Source of the DNA: Gammaproteobacteria bacterium
Lineage (GTDB): Bacteria > Pseudomonadota > Gammaproteobacteria > Xanthomonadales > SZUA-36
Reading direction: 5' to 3'
DNA length: 64,000 nt
Assembly (NCBI GenBank): GCA_021772915.1
Contig: JAJFLB010000018.1
Location: 310,001 to 374,000 of the forward strand
Under the pieces are notes generated by a model that was not told the DNA's origin, did no database searches, and worked only from the letters and a program-made list of their open reading frames with translations. Positions 56,619 through 64,000 of the stretch are shown piece by piece. The position numbers and the translations under genes are program-made. Numbering within the stretch: the stretch's first letter is position 1; every line of letters begins with the position of its first letter.

Positions 56619-57626
56619 TCAGAAAGAATAACCCACGCCCATTAACAGAGTGGAGTCATCTTTGGAAGTGTTCGTTGCCGGTTTGGTTTCATAGTCGTAG
56701 CGTAAGGAAACTGTTGCATACAGGTCCGTGAGCAGATCAAAACGAAAACCCGTGTTGGTTTTGGTGATAGTGTTGTCGACACCATAGAGCTGGTGCGTGA
56801 GTTTGTGGTTGTGAAAAAAATTCACTCCCCCCCACAAAGTGTGCTTGTACGCCAGGGTCCATAGTGCAACTGCACCACTTTGCGTAGAGCCGCCGATCTC
56901 TTCATCCGAATAGCCCAGACCACCACTTATTGTCAGAGACCGGGAGGCATCTTTGAATATGTCGCGGCCACCGATCAAGCCAAGCGTGTAACGTTGCTTT
57001 AATTCACGTATCGGATCACGCTCAAAAGTGAAAGTGCCACCTAAATACCACGGCGCTTTACCCATCCAATGGTACGCATAGTTAAAAAGGTCCTGTTCCT
57101 TGGTGCGGATACTGTCGGTCTCCTCGCGACGGAAGCTGAGGTCTGCCAGATGGCGGTGGTCACCATGCCTGGCATGGCCACTGGCAAACAGAAGCGTATT
57201 GCGCGAATCGGTGTTACCATTGTTAACCGTAGCGTTAAAGTCGACCATAGCGCCCCAGCCAAAGTAAGGCTCCGGCTCTGCAGCCTTGGTGATTTCCAGC
57301 AAACTCAGGGCCCTGGTGAAGCCCTCACCAACCAACACCTGCTGACCATTTTCATCCATACCAATCTGGCCAGATGTCGGTTGCCCATCGGTGAGTTCTA
57401 TCTCGAAAACCTGCTCGGCATCAATGGATGCTGCGGCATTAAGACTGACGGCAATTTCATCTGCGTAGCCGGGATTGATAAATACTTTTGCACCGACAAT
57501 CTTTGATATTTTCCCGCTAATGACATCACCATTTTTCATGACCAGGCGATCCTCTGCCAGGACAGTAAAAGGCAACAGGACCAGGCAGGTAACAAGGGTG
57601 CTTAAGCGCTGATTCAAGATAATCAT
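56619..57626 (-). CDS. DUF481 outer-membrane beta-barrel protein
   Basis: 335 residues from ATG 57626. A signal peptide (LVTCLVLLPFTVLA) is followed by a small N-terminal domain (EDRLVMKNGDVISGKI, a nucleation motif typical of this family) and a barrel with alternating aromatic strands, for example WYLGGTFTFERDPIRELKQR and the terminal GVGYSF with C-terminal Phe. DUF481 proteins resemble salt-stress-induced outer-membrane proteins of the YdiY type. The gene is upstream of and co-directional with the MttB gene. Confidence 0.82.
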   Translation of the reverse strand: MIILNQRLSTLVTCLVLLPFTVLAEDRLVMKNGDVISGKISKIVGAKVFINPGYADEIAVSLNAAASIDAEQVFEIELTDGQPTSGQIGMDENGQQVLVGEGFTRALSLLEITKAAEPEPYFGWGAMVDFNATVNNGNTDSRNTLLFASGHARHGDHRHLADLSFRREETDSIRTKEQDLFNYAYHWMGKAPWYLGGTFTFERDPIRELKQRYTLGLIGGRDIFKDASRSLTISGGLGYSDEEIGGSTQSGAVALWTLAYKHTLWGGVNFFHNHKLTHQLYGVDNTITKTNTGFRFDLLTDLYATVSLRYDYETKPATNTSKDDSTLLMGVGYSF

Positions 57627-57870
57627 GGGTCCCCCCCCGAGAAAGGGCATCAATAGTAACTCACAATGAAACTAGGTAGCGCATTATGCCAAACCTTGCG
57701 TCTGACTTCCGCAGAATCCTTATCCCAAAGCGGTCTTTTCCGCTCCTGGACTGGTATAAAAAAGAAGGTTAAAAGAACACTGGATCAGGATCTAGAATTC
57801 ACAGCCGACCCGCGTGTCTCCGGGTTTTGTACTGCAATCAAAAACTCCGAATGCTAATACGCTTCCCTGG

Positions 57871-58461
57871 TTATATCGTGGGAGCCATGCGTTTTCTTAG
57901 TTCTTCCAGCAGTTTTTTGTTTTCCTCAACACTGTCACCACCTCCATAGGTAAATAATCCGGATGAAAACTTTCCACCAAAGGAAGTGGCAACGTTCAGA
58001 ATCTGCACAACGGCACTGGCGAATTGGTCCTGGTCCAACGGTGACAAAGGATGAATAAACACACCCCAGATTAACTTGTTGGCAACGGCATAGCGTGCGT
58101 CCAGGGCAGAATCGAAGTTGGCCTGTAACATACGCCGCATCAGCCCCGGATTTAATAATTTCTCCGGTCCAATGGGTGTGAACATTCTCATCCGGTCAGC
58201 CTTCTCGTCGAATACCACCATGAAGGGTCGGTCCTGGAAAGTGAATTGCCAGACACTGCCTTCATGAGTCGCGTCAGCATCAAGCGTCCGAACGAGCTCT
58301 CCTAACCGGGCACCGGTCATCTTGCTGCCGTCTTTATCAATCTCGCCTTCACCCTGTTCCAGGTTCGGGGAGGGTACGGCAGGGATAGTGAAATCATCGG
58401 CTGACACAACTGTTGCCACGAACACAATCGCCACTGTCATAATTAATTTAGTGTTCATCAT
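57871..58461 (-). CDS. Exported protein of unknown function, YbjN-like fold
   Basis: 196 residues with signal peptide ending TVVSA. The body alternates helices and strands (GSVWQFTFQDRPFMVVFDE, DRMRMFTPIGPEK, LMRRMLQANFDSALDARYAV, KLIWGVFIHPLSPLDQDQF), the layout of the YbjN/type-III-chaperone-like fold. A low-complexity Gly stretch and charged helix end it. It lies between the DUF481 operon and the divergent TPP-enzyme gene. No function can be given. Confidence 0.72.
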   Translation of the reverse strand: MMNTKLIMTVAIVFVATVVSADDFTIPAVPSPNLEQGEGEIDKDGSKMTGARLGELVRTLDADATHEGSVWQFTFQDRPFMVVFDEKADRMRMFTPIGPEKLLNPGLMRRMLQANFDSALDARYAVANKLIWGVFIHPLSPLDQDQFASAVVQILNVATSFGGKFSSGLFTYGGGDSVEENKKLLEELRKRMAPTI

Positions 58462-58593
58462 TTTCTCTGCACATACCCACTGAATGTCGCGTCATCAATA
58501 GTATGCAGACCCTGATTCAACCCTGTGGCTTTCACCTGCCGGTCTTTAACCGCATAATTACCGCTAATACCATTTGGCACGCTAAGGCTCGAA

Positions 58594-60327
58594 ATGAAAA
58601 AAACAGGCGCATGGTTGGTACGCTACGCCCTTGAACAAATAGGTGTGAAATACACTTTTGGTATTCCGGGGGTACACAACACTGAAATATATGATGAACT
58701 CCATCAATCGGAGCTGATCCACCCCGTGCTCGTCACCCACGAGGGCGGTGCAGCATTTATGGCCGACGCGATCAGCCGCACCTCAAACAGCATTGGTACC
58801 GTACTGATTGTCCCGGCAGCAGGGGTTACCCACGCCGCCAGTGGTATCGGTGAGGCATTTCTGGATGGTATTCCGATGCTGATCATCGCCGGTGGCATAC
58901 GCACCGACAGTGACAAAACCTACCAACTTCACGAGGTGGACCAGCACGCGCTGTTGGGCCCAATCACCAAGAGAACATTCAAGACTGAAACCCATGCAGA
59001 TATTATTCCTGCCATTTACGAAGCCTACTCCATTGCTACCAAAGGTGAGCCGGGACCCGTATTTGTCGAAGTGCCCGTCAACCTGCAACTGTTTCCGGGT
59101 GAGGTTCCAACGCCCCAGCCTTTCACCGCCACCGGGCAGACCCACGAGCTCGATTCGGCTGCAATTCAGCAGGCAGCAAAAAAGTTGTACGCCGCAGGGT
59201 ATCCAGGGCTTTTTCTTGGCTGGGGTGCGGTACATGCCAGCGATGAAGCGGTAAAAGTTGCAGAGTTTCTGAATGCGCCGACGGCGACGACATTACAGGG
59301 CCTGAGCGCATTTCCCGCCAACAACGCACTGCATACCGGTATGGGCTTTGGTCCTGCCGCGGTTCCGGCTGCCGAAAATGCGTTCAAAAAATGTGATTGC
59401 ATGCTGGCTGTTGGCACCCGTTTCAGTGAAATTGCTACCGGGAGTTTCGGTGTTGAACCACCCAAAGATCTGATCCATGTGGATATCAACCCCGATGTTT
59501 TTGGTGCCAATTACGCCGCTGCCATTAGCATAGAGGGTGACTCGAAAGCTGTGTTGCAAGAACTCCTTCAAGCACTTTCGGAATTGGGGTCGCCCAAGTC
59601 GGACAACGCTGGCTTAAGCGCTGCCATCAAAAGCCAAAAACAAGCCTATACGGAAGAGTGGCTTCAGCATGACAGCAAGGGCCGGGTGAATCCTGCCCGG
59701 TTTTTTAACGAGCTGCGCCGTCAACTTGATGATGACGCTATCGTGGTGGCAGACGACGGCAATCACACTTTTCTCGCCGCCGAGCTCATGCCCATTCATC
59801 GCGCACGGGGTTTTATCTCACCCACAGATTTCAATTGCATGGGGTACTGCACACCCGCAGTGACGGCAGCCAGGTTGGCCAATCCCGAAACGCAAGTCGT
59901 GGGTATCATCGGTGACGGCGCATTCCTGATGACCTGCATGGAAACACTGACCGCTTCCTCGCTCGGTGTGGGTGGAATTTATTTTGTGTTTAGCGACGGC
60001 GAATTATCACAAATTTCCCAGGCCCAGGAGATCCCTTATAACCGCAAAACCTGCTCGGTTCTGCACGCGCCAAAAATCCAAGGTGTAGCTGCTGCGACCG
60101 GCTGCGCATACATTGCCATCGAGGATGACCAGGCTTGTGAGCAGGGAATTAGTAAAGCTCTTGATTTTGCTGACAAAAACAAACCGGTAATCGTGGACGT
60201 TAACATTGACTATTCCAAACGTACGCGCTTCACCAAGGGCATCGTGAAGACCAATCTGAAGCGCTTTTCCATCGGCAACAAAGCCCGCTTTATTGGCCGT
60301 GCACTGTTCAGACGGGTGACGGGCTAG
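58594..60327 (+). CDS. Thiamine-diphosphate enzyme, acetolactate-synthase-like
   Basis: 577 residues. The three-domain TPP fold is present: PYR domain with catalytic Glu in VTHEGGAAFMAD near 50, central domain (GYPGLFLGWGAVHAS), and PP domain with GDGAFLMTCMETLTAS near 439. The second half of the metal-binding motif is SDGEL instead of the usual NN. It is not a typical IlvB; benzoylformate decarboxylase or oxalyl-CoA-type relatives are possible. A DsbA-family and an aminotransferase gene follow at 13 and about 46 bases. AAGG lies six bases before ATG. Confidence 0.87.
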   Translation: MKKTGAWLVRYALEQIGVKYTFGIPGVHNTEIYDELHQSELIHPVLVTHEGGAAFMADAISRTSNSIGTVLIVPAAGVTHAASGIGEAFLDGIPMLIIAGGIRTDSDKTYQLHEVDQHALLGPITKRTFKTETHADIIPAIYEAYSIATKGEPGPVFVEVPVNLQLFPGEVPTPQPFTATGQTHELDSAAIQQAAKKLYAAGYPGLFLGWGAVHASDEAVKVAEFLNAPTATTLQGLSAFPANNALHTGMGFGPAAVPAAENAFKKCDCMLAVGTRFSEIATGSFGVEPPKDLIHVDINPDVFGANYAAAISIEGDSKAVLQELLQALSELGSPKSDNAGLSAAIKSQKQAYTEEWLQHDSKGRVNPARFFNELRRQLDDDAIVVADDGNHTFLAAELMPIHRARGFISPTDFNCMGYCTPAVTAARLANPETQVVGIIGDGAFLMTCMETLTASSLGVGGIYFVFSDGELSQISQAQEIPYNRKTCSVLHAPKIQGVAAATGCAYIAIEDDQACEQGISKALDFADKNKPVIVDVNIDYSKRTRFTKGIVKTNLKRFSIGNKARFIGRALFRRVTG

Positions 60328-60340
60328 CCCGGTCTAGTTG

Positions 60341-60961
60341 ATGGTGCAATCAACCAAACTCATTTATGCCCATGACCCCATGTGCAGTTGGTGCTGGGGC
60401 TTTAAGCCGACCTACGAGAACTTGCTCAAGCTACTGCCGGATTCCATCGAAGTGGTTCGCTTGCTGGGCGGGCTTGCACCTGATTCAGGTGATCCAATGA
60501 CCGAGGATATGCGCAACTACTTACAGCAGGCCTGGACAAAGATTACCGGCACCATTCCTGGTACCCGCTTTAATCATGATTTCTGGACCACCTGCCAACC
60601 ACGGCGGTCCACGTGGCCAGCTTGCCGTGCGGTGATCGCTGCCCGCCGGCAGGGTCCGGAATTTGACCTGGCCATGACCACTGCCATCCAGGAGGGTTAT
60701 TACCTGAACGCCAAGAACCCATCCGATGATTCCACCCTTATCGGGTTCGCGAAAGATCTGGGTCTCGACGAACTGGCTTTCGCAGAGCGTCTGAATTCAG
60801 AATCGACCCGGCAACAACTTCAGCAGGAAATCAGCTTGACGCGTCAATTAGGTGTTCAGGGTTTTCCATCACTGGTAGTTTTAGACGGGGCCTCGGCACG
60901 TCCTGTCCAAATCAACTATACCGATGCTGAACCGATGATGGACAGTATTAAAAAAGCTTGA
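60341..60961 (+). CDS. DsbA-family (FrnE-like) oxidoreductase
   Basis: 206 residues from ATG 60341 without a signal peptide, so it is cytoplasmic. The thioredoxin motif is DPMCSWCWGF (CxxC, as in FrnE and 2-hydroxychromene-2-carboxylate isomerase relatives). The helical insertion and the cis-Pro loop LGVQGFPSLVV are intact. It could be a disulfide isomerase or a glutathione-linked enzyme. The gene starts 13 bases after the TPP enzyme stop and is followed by an aminotransferase, so it belongs to that operon. Confidence 0.83.
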   Translation: MVQSTKLIYAHDPMCSWCWGFKPTYENLLKLLPDSIEVVRLLGGLAPDSGDPMTEDMRNYLQQAWTKITGTIPGTRFNHDFWTTCQPRRSTWPACRAVIAARRQGPEFDLAMTTAIQEGYYLNAKNPSDDSTLIGFAKDLGLDELAFAERLNSESTRQQLQQEISLTRQLGVQGFPSLVVLDGASARPVQINYTDAEPMMDSIKKA

Positions 60962-61007
60962 GCACATTCATGTTGCAAGTAGCGGGTAAAAAGCAGGAGT
61001 GAAGAAA

Positions 61008-62147
61008 TTGGAAAGTAAGTTGCCTGATGCCGGTACGACCATCTTTACCGTGATGTCCCGCATGGCGCAGGAGCAGGGCGCGATCAACCTGTCTCAGGGA
61101 TTCCCGAACTTCGATGGTCCGCAGGCTCTGCGTGACCGGGTGAGTTATCACCTCAACCACGGCCACAATCAGTATGCACCCCTGGCAGGCGTGCCTGAAC
61201 TGACCGAGCAGATCGCAAAAAAAGTTTTGGATCTATACTCGCGCCCTATAGATCCGCAACGAGAACTTGTGGTCACACCGGGTGCAACCGAGGCGATTTA
61301 CTGTGCTGTGACCGCCGTCGTCCACCCGGGAGACGAGGTCATCGTGCTGGACCCGGCCTATGATACATACGCGCCCTGTGTGCAACTCAATGGTGGTATC
61401 ACCCGCCATATCCCAATGCATTATCCGGACTTCCGAATTAACTGGAATCAGGTAAAGGACGCGATCAACACCAAAACACGTCTGATCATGCTGAACATGC
61501 CGCACAATCCTTCCGGCAGCAATTGGTCAGAAAACGATATTGAATGTCTGCGAGATATTGTCCAGGGAACGGATATCAGCCTGCTGTCTGACGAGGTCTA
61601 TGAGCACATTGTTTTTGATTCGCACCCACACCACAGCCTGTTGCGTTACGCGGATCTTGCCGAACGCAGCTTTAGCATTTTCTCGTTTGGCAAAACCTAT
61701 CACACCACCGGCTGGCGGGTCGGCTATTGCATTGCCCCAAAGCACCTGATGCAAGAATTTCTCAGGGTTCACCAGTTCATCAATTTCAGCACCAATACAC
61801 CGATGCAGTTTGCACTGGCTGATTTCTTGCGTGATTGTCCGCAACACCATCTGGCGTTGGGTGGTTTCTACCAACGCAAACGGGATCTTTTTTGTGAGTT
61901 GTTACAGGCATCCCGGCTTCGCTTTACACCTTCGGCAGGAACTTTTTTCCAGTTGGCGGATTACAGCGAGATCAGCGATGAAGTTGACACCGAATTCGTC
62001 GCCCGACTCACCCGTGAACACAAAGTCGCCGCGATACCGGTCTCGGTATTCTACGCGGCACCACCCGACCAACGTGTGATCCGGTTTTGCTTCGCCAAGG
62101 ATGAACAGACACTTCGCCGGGCCGCCGAACGGCTGGCCGCAATCTAA
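61008..62147 (+). CDS. Methionine aminotransferase, YbdL-like
   Basis: 379 residues from TTG 61008, chosen since AGGAG lies eight bases upstream; GTG 60999 is an in-frame alternative with the site overlapping it. PLP fold-type I marks: INLSQGFPNFDGP, YAPLAGVPELTEQIA, TPGATEAIYCA, NMPHNPSGSNW, SDEVYEHIVFD and FGKTYHTTGWRVGY with the Schiff-base Lys near 229. The pattern fits YbdL, which transaminates methionine and aromatic amino acids. It closes the TPP/DsbA operon, so it may supply a 2-oxo acid for the TPP enzyme. Confidence 0.88.
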   Translation: MESKLPDAGTTIFTVMSRMAQEQGAINLSQGFPNFDGPQALRDRVSYHLNHGHNQYAPLAGVPELTEQIAKKVLDLYSRPIDPQRELVVTPGATEAIYCAVTAVVHPGDEVIVLDPAYDTYAPCVQLNGGITRHIPMHYPDFRINWNQVKDAINTKTRLIMLNMPHNPSGSNWSENDIECLRDIVQGTDISLLSDEVYEHIVFDSHPHHSLLRYADLAERSFSIFSFGKTYHTTGWRVGYCIAPKHLMQEFLRVHQFINFSTNTPMQFALADFLRDCPQHHLALGGFYQRKRDLFCELLQASRLRFTPSAGTFFQLADYSEISDEVDTEFVARLTREHKVAAIPVSVFYAAPPDQRVIRFCFAKDEQTLRRAAERLAAI

Positions 62148-62197
62148 TCCGGGTATTGAGCCCCATTCTTATTTCCCGCTACCCACGTCGTATCCCG

Positions 62198-63136
62198 CTA
62201 ACGTTCCTGCGCATAAAGGCGAGTTATGAATTCCGTCGCATTCGGGTAAGTTTCAATCCAACGCTCCACATCGGCTCTCATCGGTGCCGGCATACGCTCC
62301 AGGTCGAATCGCTCCGCTTCAGCTACCCCACGTCCAAACTCCGCCGGTTGCAACCACAGGGCCGAAAGTGAGGCAAAAGTGATATCCACATAATCGATGG
62401 GTTCCCCACCCAAAATAGAGGCCCGTTCAGCAACAAACAAACCATCAATTTTCGCCAGCAATGCTTCGATATGCTTAACGGCCTTGGCGTATTGTGCATC
62501 TGAAATGCTGAACGCTTTACGTAATAAGCCAGCCAGTACCGGGTAACAGACACGCACCGCGTAACGCTGCCACGCCGGAATGACGGGGTTGTAACAACCC
62601 CAGGCGTTCTGGGTCAGATCACGGTCGTCGAGAATGTGGTAGTAGACCCAAACCTGTAAATTGACACCGTAGCGGTCGAGTTCCTGCTCCAGTTCAAGCC
62701 GCTCCCGGGTCGGCTCAAGAAACGCGGCAGCCTCGCCACACTCAGTTGCATATGCACCCCACAGGTAGCGAAGAATCTCGGGAGAATTACCGATCGTTGA
62801 GCGTACCGTGCCGGTGCGGATTTTTAGCTGGGGTACGGTTCGTCCGGTAAAAAATACACCCAGAACACCCGCCGCCTGACGCTCGGTGTAAGCAACGCCA
62901 AGTCGATCCATACACCAGCGGACCTTCTCAACAAAATGGCTGGCGGTAATGGTTTCCAATTCAAGGTCAGGAACTTTTGCGGGGGCAAGAATCCCACTCA
63001 GGGTAATGGCCCAACGCCACACAAGGGCAACAGTGACCAGCGCGACAGCACCCGCTGTTGAAATTCCAAACCACGCCACCACGACGGGTAGCAGAAAAAG
63101 AAAAAAAGCGTGTATCAGTAATCGCCTGCCGGTCAT
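62198..63136 (-). CDS. Membrane-anchored glutathione-S-transferase-like protein
   Basis: 312 residues. Two hydrophobic segments at 5-50 (FFLFLLPVVVAWFGI, VALVTVALVWRWAITL) are followed by a GST N-domain (ITASHFVEKVRWCMDRLGVAYTE, TVPQLKI, IGNSPEILRYL) and a helical C-domain. A GST with an N-terminal membrane anchor is uncommon; MAPEG proteins are the usual membrane forms. The glutathione-site residue after SHF is Glu/Val rather than a clear Tyr/Ser, so the activity is uncertain. It converges with the aminotransferase gene. Confidence 0.75.
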   Translation of the reverse strand: MTGRRLLIHAFFLFLLPVVVAWFGISTAGAVALVTVALVWRWAITLSGILAPAKVPDLELETITASHFVEKVRWCMDRLGVAYTERQAAGVLGVFFTGRTVPQLKIRTGTVRSTIGNSPEILRYLWGAYATECGEAAAFLEPTRERLELEQELDRYGVNLQVWVYYHILDDRDLTQNAWGCYNPVIPAWQRYAVRVCYPVLAGLLRKAFSISDAQYAKAVKHIEALLAKIDGLFVAERASILGGEPIDYVDITFASLSALWLQPAEFGRGVAEAERFDLERMPAPMRADVERWIETYPNATEFITRLYAQER

Positions 63137-63299
63137 GCGGGCATCTTACATTACCTGGGCAAGTGGCGGACTCAAAATCCGCGTGTCGGTGGTTTTGTTC
63201 CAATGTGCAGGGGAGCATCGGTGTCATAAGCCATGGGTGGCCGAGAGCGATCACCTCTGGCCACCAGTGTTTTCAACTTCCAATCCGAGGACATGGGTA

Positions 63300-63341
63300 A
63301 GGTGCCAGAGATTTGCTCTGGCCACTTATCTTCTGGCACCT
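63300..63341. repeat. REP-like palindromic element with two competing hairpins
   Basis: AGGTGCCAGA (63300-63309) pairs with TCTGGCACCT (63332-63341) as an outer 10-bp stem. GCCAGAG (63304-63310) pairs with CTCTGGC (63316-63322) over a five-base loop. The two share bases, so they are alternatives. It lies in the 356-base gap before the FG-GAP gene. The shape and the TGGCACC core resemble REP/RAYT-associated palindromes of proteobacteria, by memory and not checked. The rest of the gap shows no gene. Confidence 0.55.
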
Positions 63342-63492
63342 GACTCTGACCTCTTACCTATTCAGCACTGATACCAAGCTGCCACTGTAAGAATTCCGGA
63401 TCATGTCGGGTCAGCTATGCTGGACGGTCGAAAACATGCTGGTGTTTTAGTTCGGGATGAACACCTACGGTATTGTAGATGGGGAGAAATCA

Positions 63493-64000
63493 ATGCGCCA
63501 CACGGGTTCAAAGCGTTGCTACGAGCAGCATACGAGCTACCTGTTATTCGCCATTTACATTTTGTGCCTGGCAGTTGGTTTTGTGCCTTTGCGGGCCACG
63601 GCGCAAAGCCCGCCGGTTCTGTTTGAGGACGTTTCTGACCGCATACCGTTTCTACACCATAGTGTTGACGCCGGCGGCGACGGCCTCGCCGGCGCGGCCT
63701 GGTTCGATTTTGACATCGATGGCGATCTCGATCTGTTCTTACCCAATGGTAAAAACAGCACCAATGCACTGTTCAGAAACAACGCGGACGGTACTTTCAG
63801 CAATATTGCAAAGGATGCCGGCGTCGAAAACGGGCTGGGAAATTCAGCTGCTGTGGCTGCGGACTTTGACAACGATGGCTGGCCGGACCTGTTCCTGACA
63901 GGAGAAGGCGGCAGCCTGCAGGGTACGGCACAGGCCCCGCTGCATTTGTTCCGCAACACACGCGACGGTAAATTCGAGGATGTCACACCCGGTTCCGGCC
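63493..64000 (+). CDS. FG-GAP/VCBS repeat protein (ASPIC/UnbV type), cut by window edge
   Basis: The N-terminal 169 codons are seen from ATG 63493, which has GGGGAG six to seven bases upstream. A signal peptide (ILCLAVGFVPLRATAQ) is followed by FEDVSDRIPFLHHSVDAGGD and calcium-loop FG-GAP repeats FDFDIDGDLDLFLPNG and ADFDNDGWPDLFLTGEGG. This is the start of an ASPIC/UnbV- or CRTAC1-like secreted beta-propeller. The C-terminus lies outside the window. Confidence 0.85.
   Translation, partial: MRHTGSKRCYEQHTSYLLFAIYILCLAVGFVPLRATAQSPPVLFEDVSDRIPFLHHSVDAGGDGLAGAAWFDFDIDGDLDLFLPNGKNSTNALFRNNADGTFSNIAKDAGVENGLGNSAAVAADFDNDGWPDLFLTGEGGSLQGTAQAPLHLFRNTRDGKFEDVTPGSG

Overview
The window reads as chromosomal DNA of a heterotrophic gammaproteobacterium, probably marine or environmental. 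That placement is an inference from gene content: a PutA without the N-terminal DNA-binding domain, an IPTL-CTERM surface protein, a TonB-dependent receptor, a quinohemoprotein alcohol dehydrogenase, and many secreted single-domain enzymes. I see no rRNA, tRNA, CRISPR array, prophage or insertion sequence. Genes are dense and lie on both strands in short operons. Two degraded genes and several palindromic elements sit between them.

Left part (1-18258): a multicopper oxidase cut by the left edge is translationally coupled to a small membrane-anchored protein, followed by the MeaB/ArgK GTPase. On the plus strand come a PLP aminotransferase, a TPR-SPINDLY O-GlcNAc-transferase-like protein, a class III aminotransferase and a membrane sulfatase-like enzyme. 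Next are a decayed ammonium transporter (in-frame TGA), a secreted VOC protein, a lipoprotein amidase, an NTF2-like protein, a YncE-type beta-propeller, a secreted M20 peptidase and a fragment of an MddA/NnrU-type methyltransferase.

Middle (18259-40861): PutA, an LLM oxidoreductase, a MAPEG protein, a 1290-residue surface protein with eight cadherin-like/Ig-like repeats, a glyoxalase, an alpha/beta hydrolase, a quinohemoprotein dehydrogenase and a TonB-dependent receptor. Then comes a compact minus-strand cluster: hemerythrin, CobS-like AAA+, CobT-like VWA, and a HAD-ECH fusion whose domain order is the reverse of FadB. The last three genes overlap (17 and 4 bases). A DUF2249 protein and a heme-copper-oxidase-like membrane protein diverge from it. 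This is the most interesting locus of the window.

Right part (40862-64000): a surface-protein patch (DUF4097 repeat protein, IPTL-CTERM protein, collagen-like GXY protein); a divergent MBL hydrolase / MarR / fused indolepyruvate ferredoxin oxidoreductase unit with a palindromic candidate operator; and a peptidoglycan set (M14 amidase, L,D-transpeptidase, N-acetylmuramoyl-L-alanine amidase). After these come an MttB-type corrinoid methyltransferase with a DUF481 outer-membrane protein, a TPP enzyme / DsbA / aminotransferase operon, a membrane GST, and the start of an FG-GAP/VCBS repeat protein cut by the right edge.
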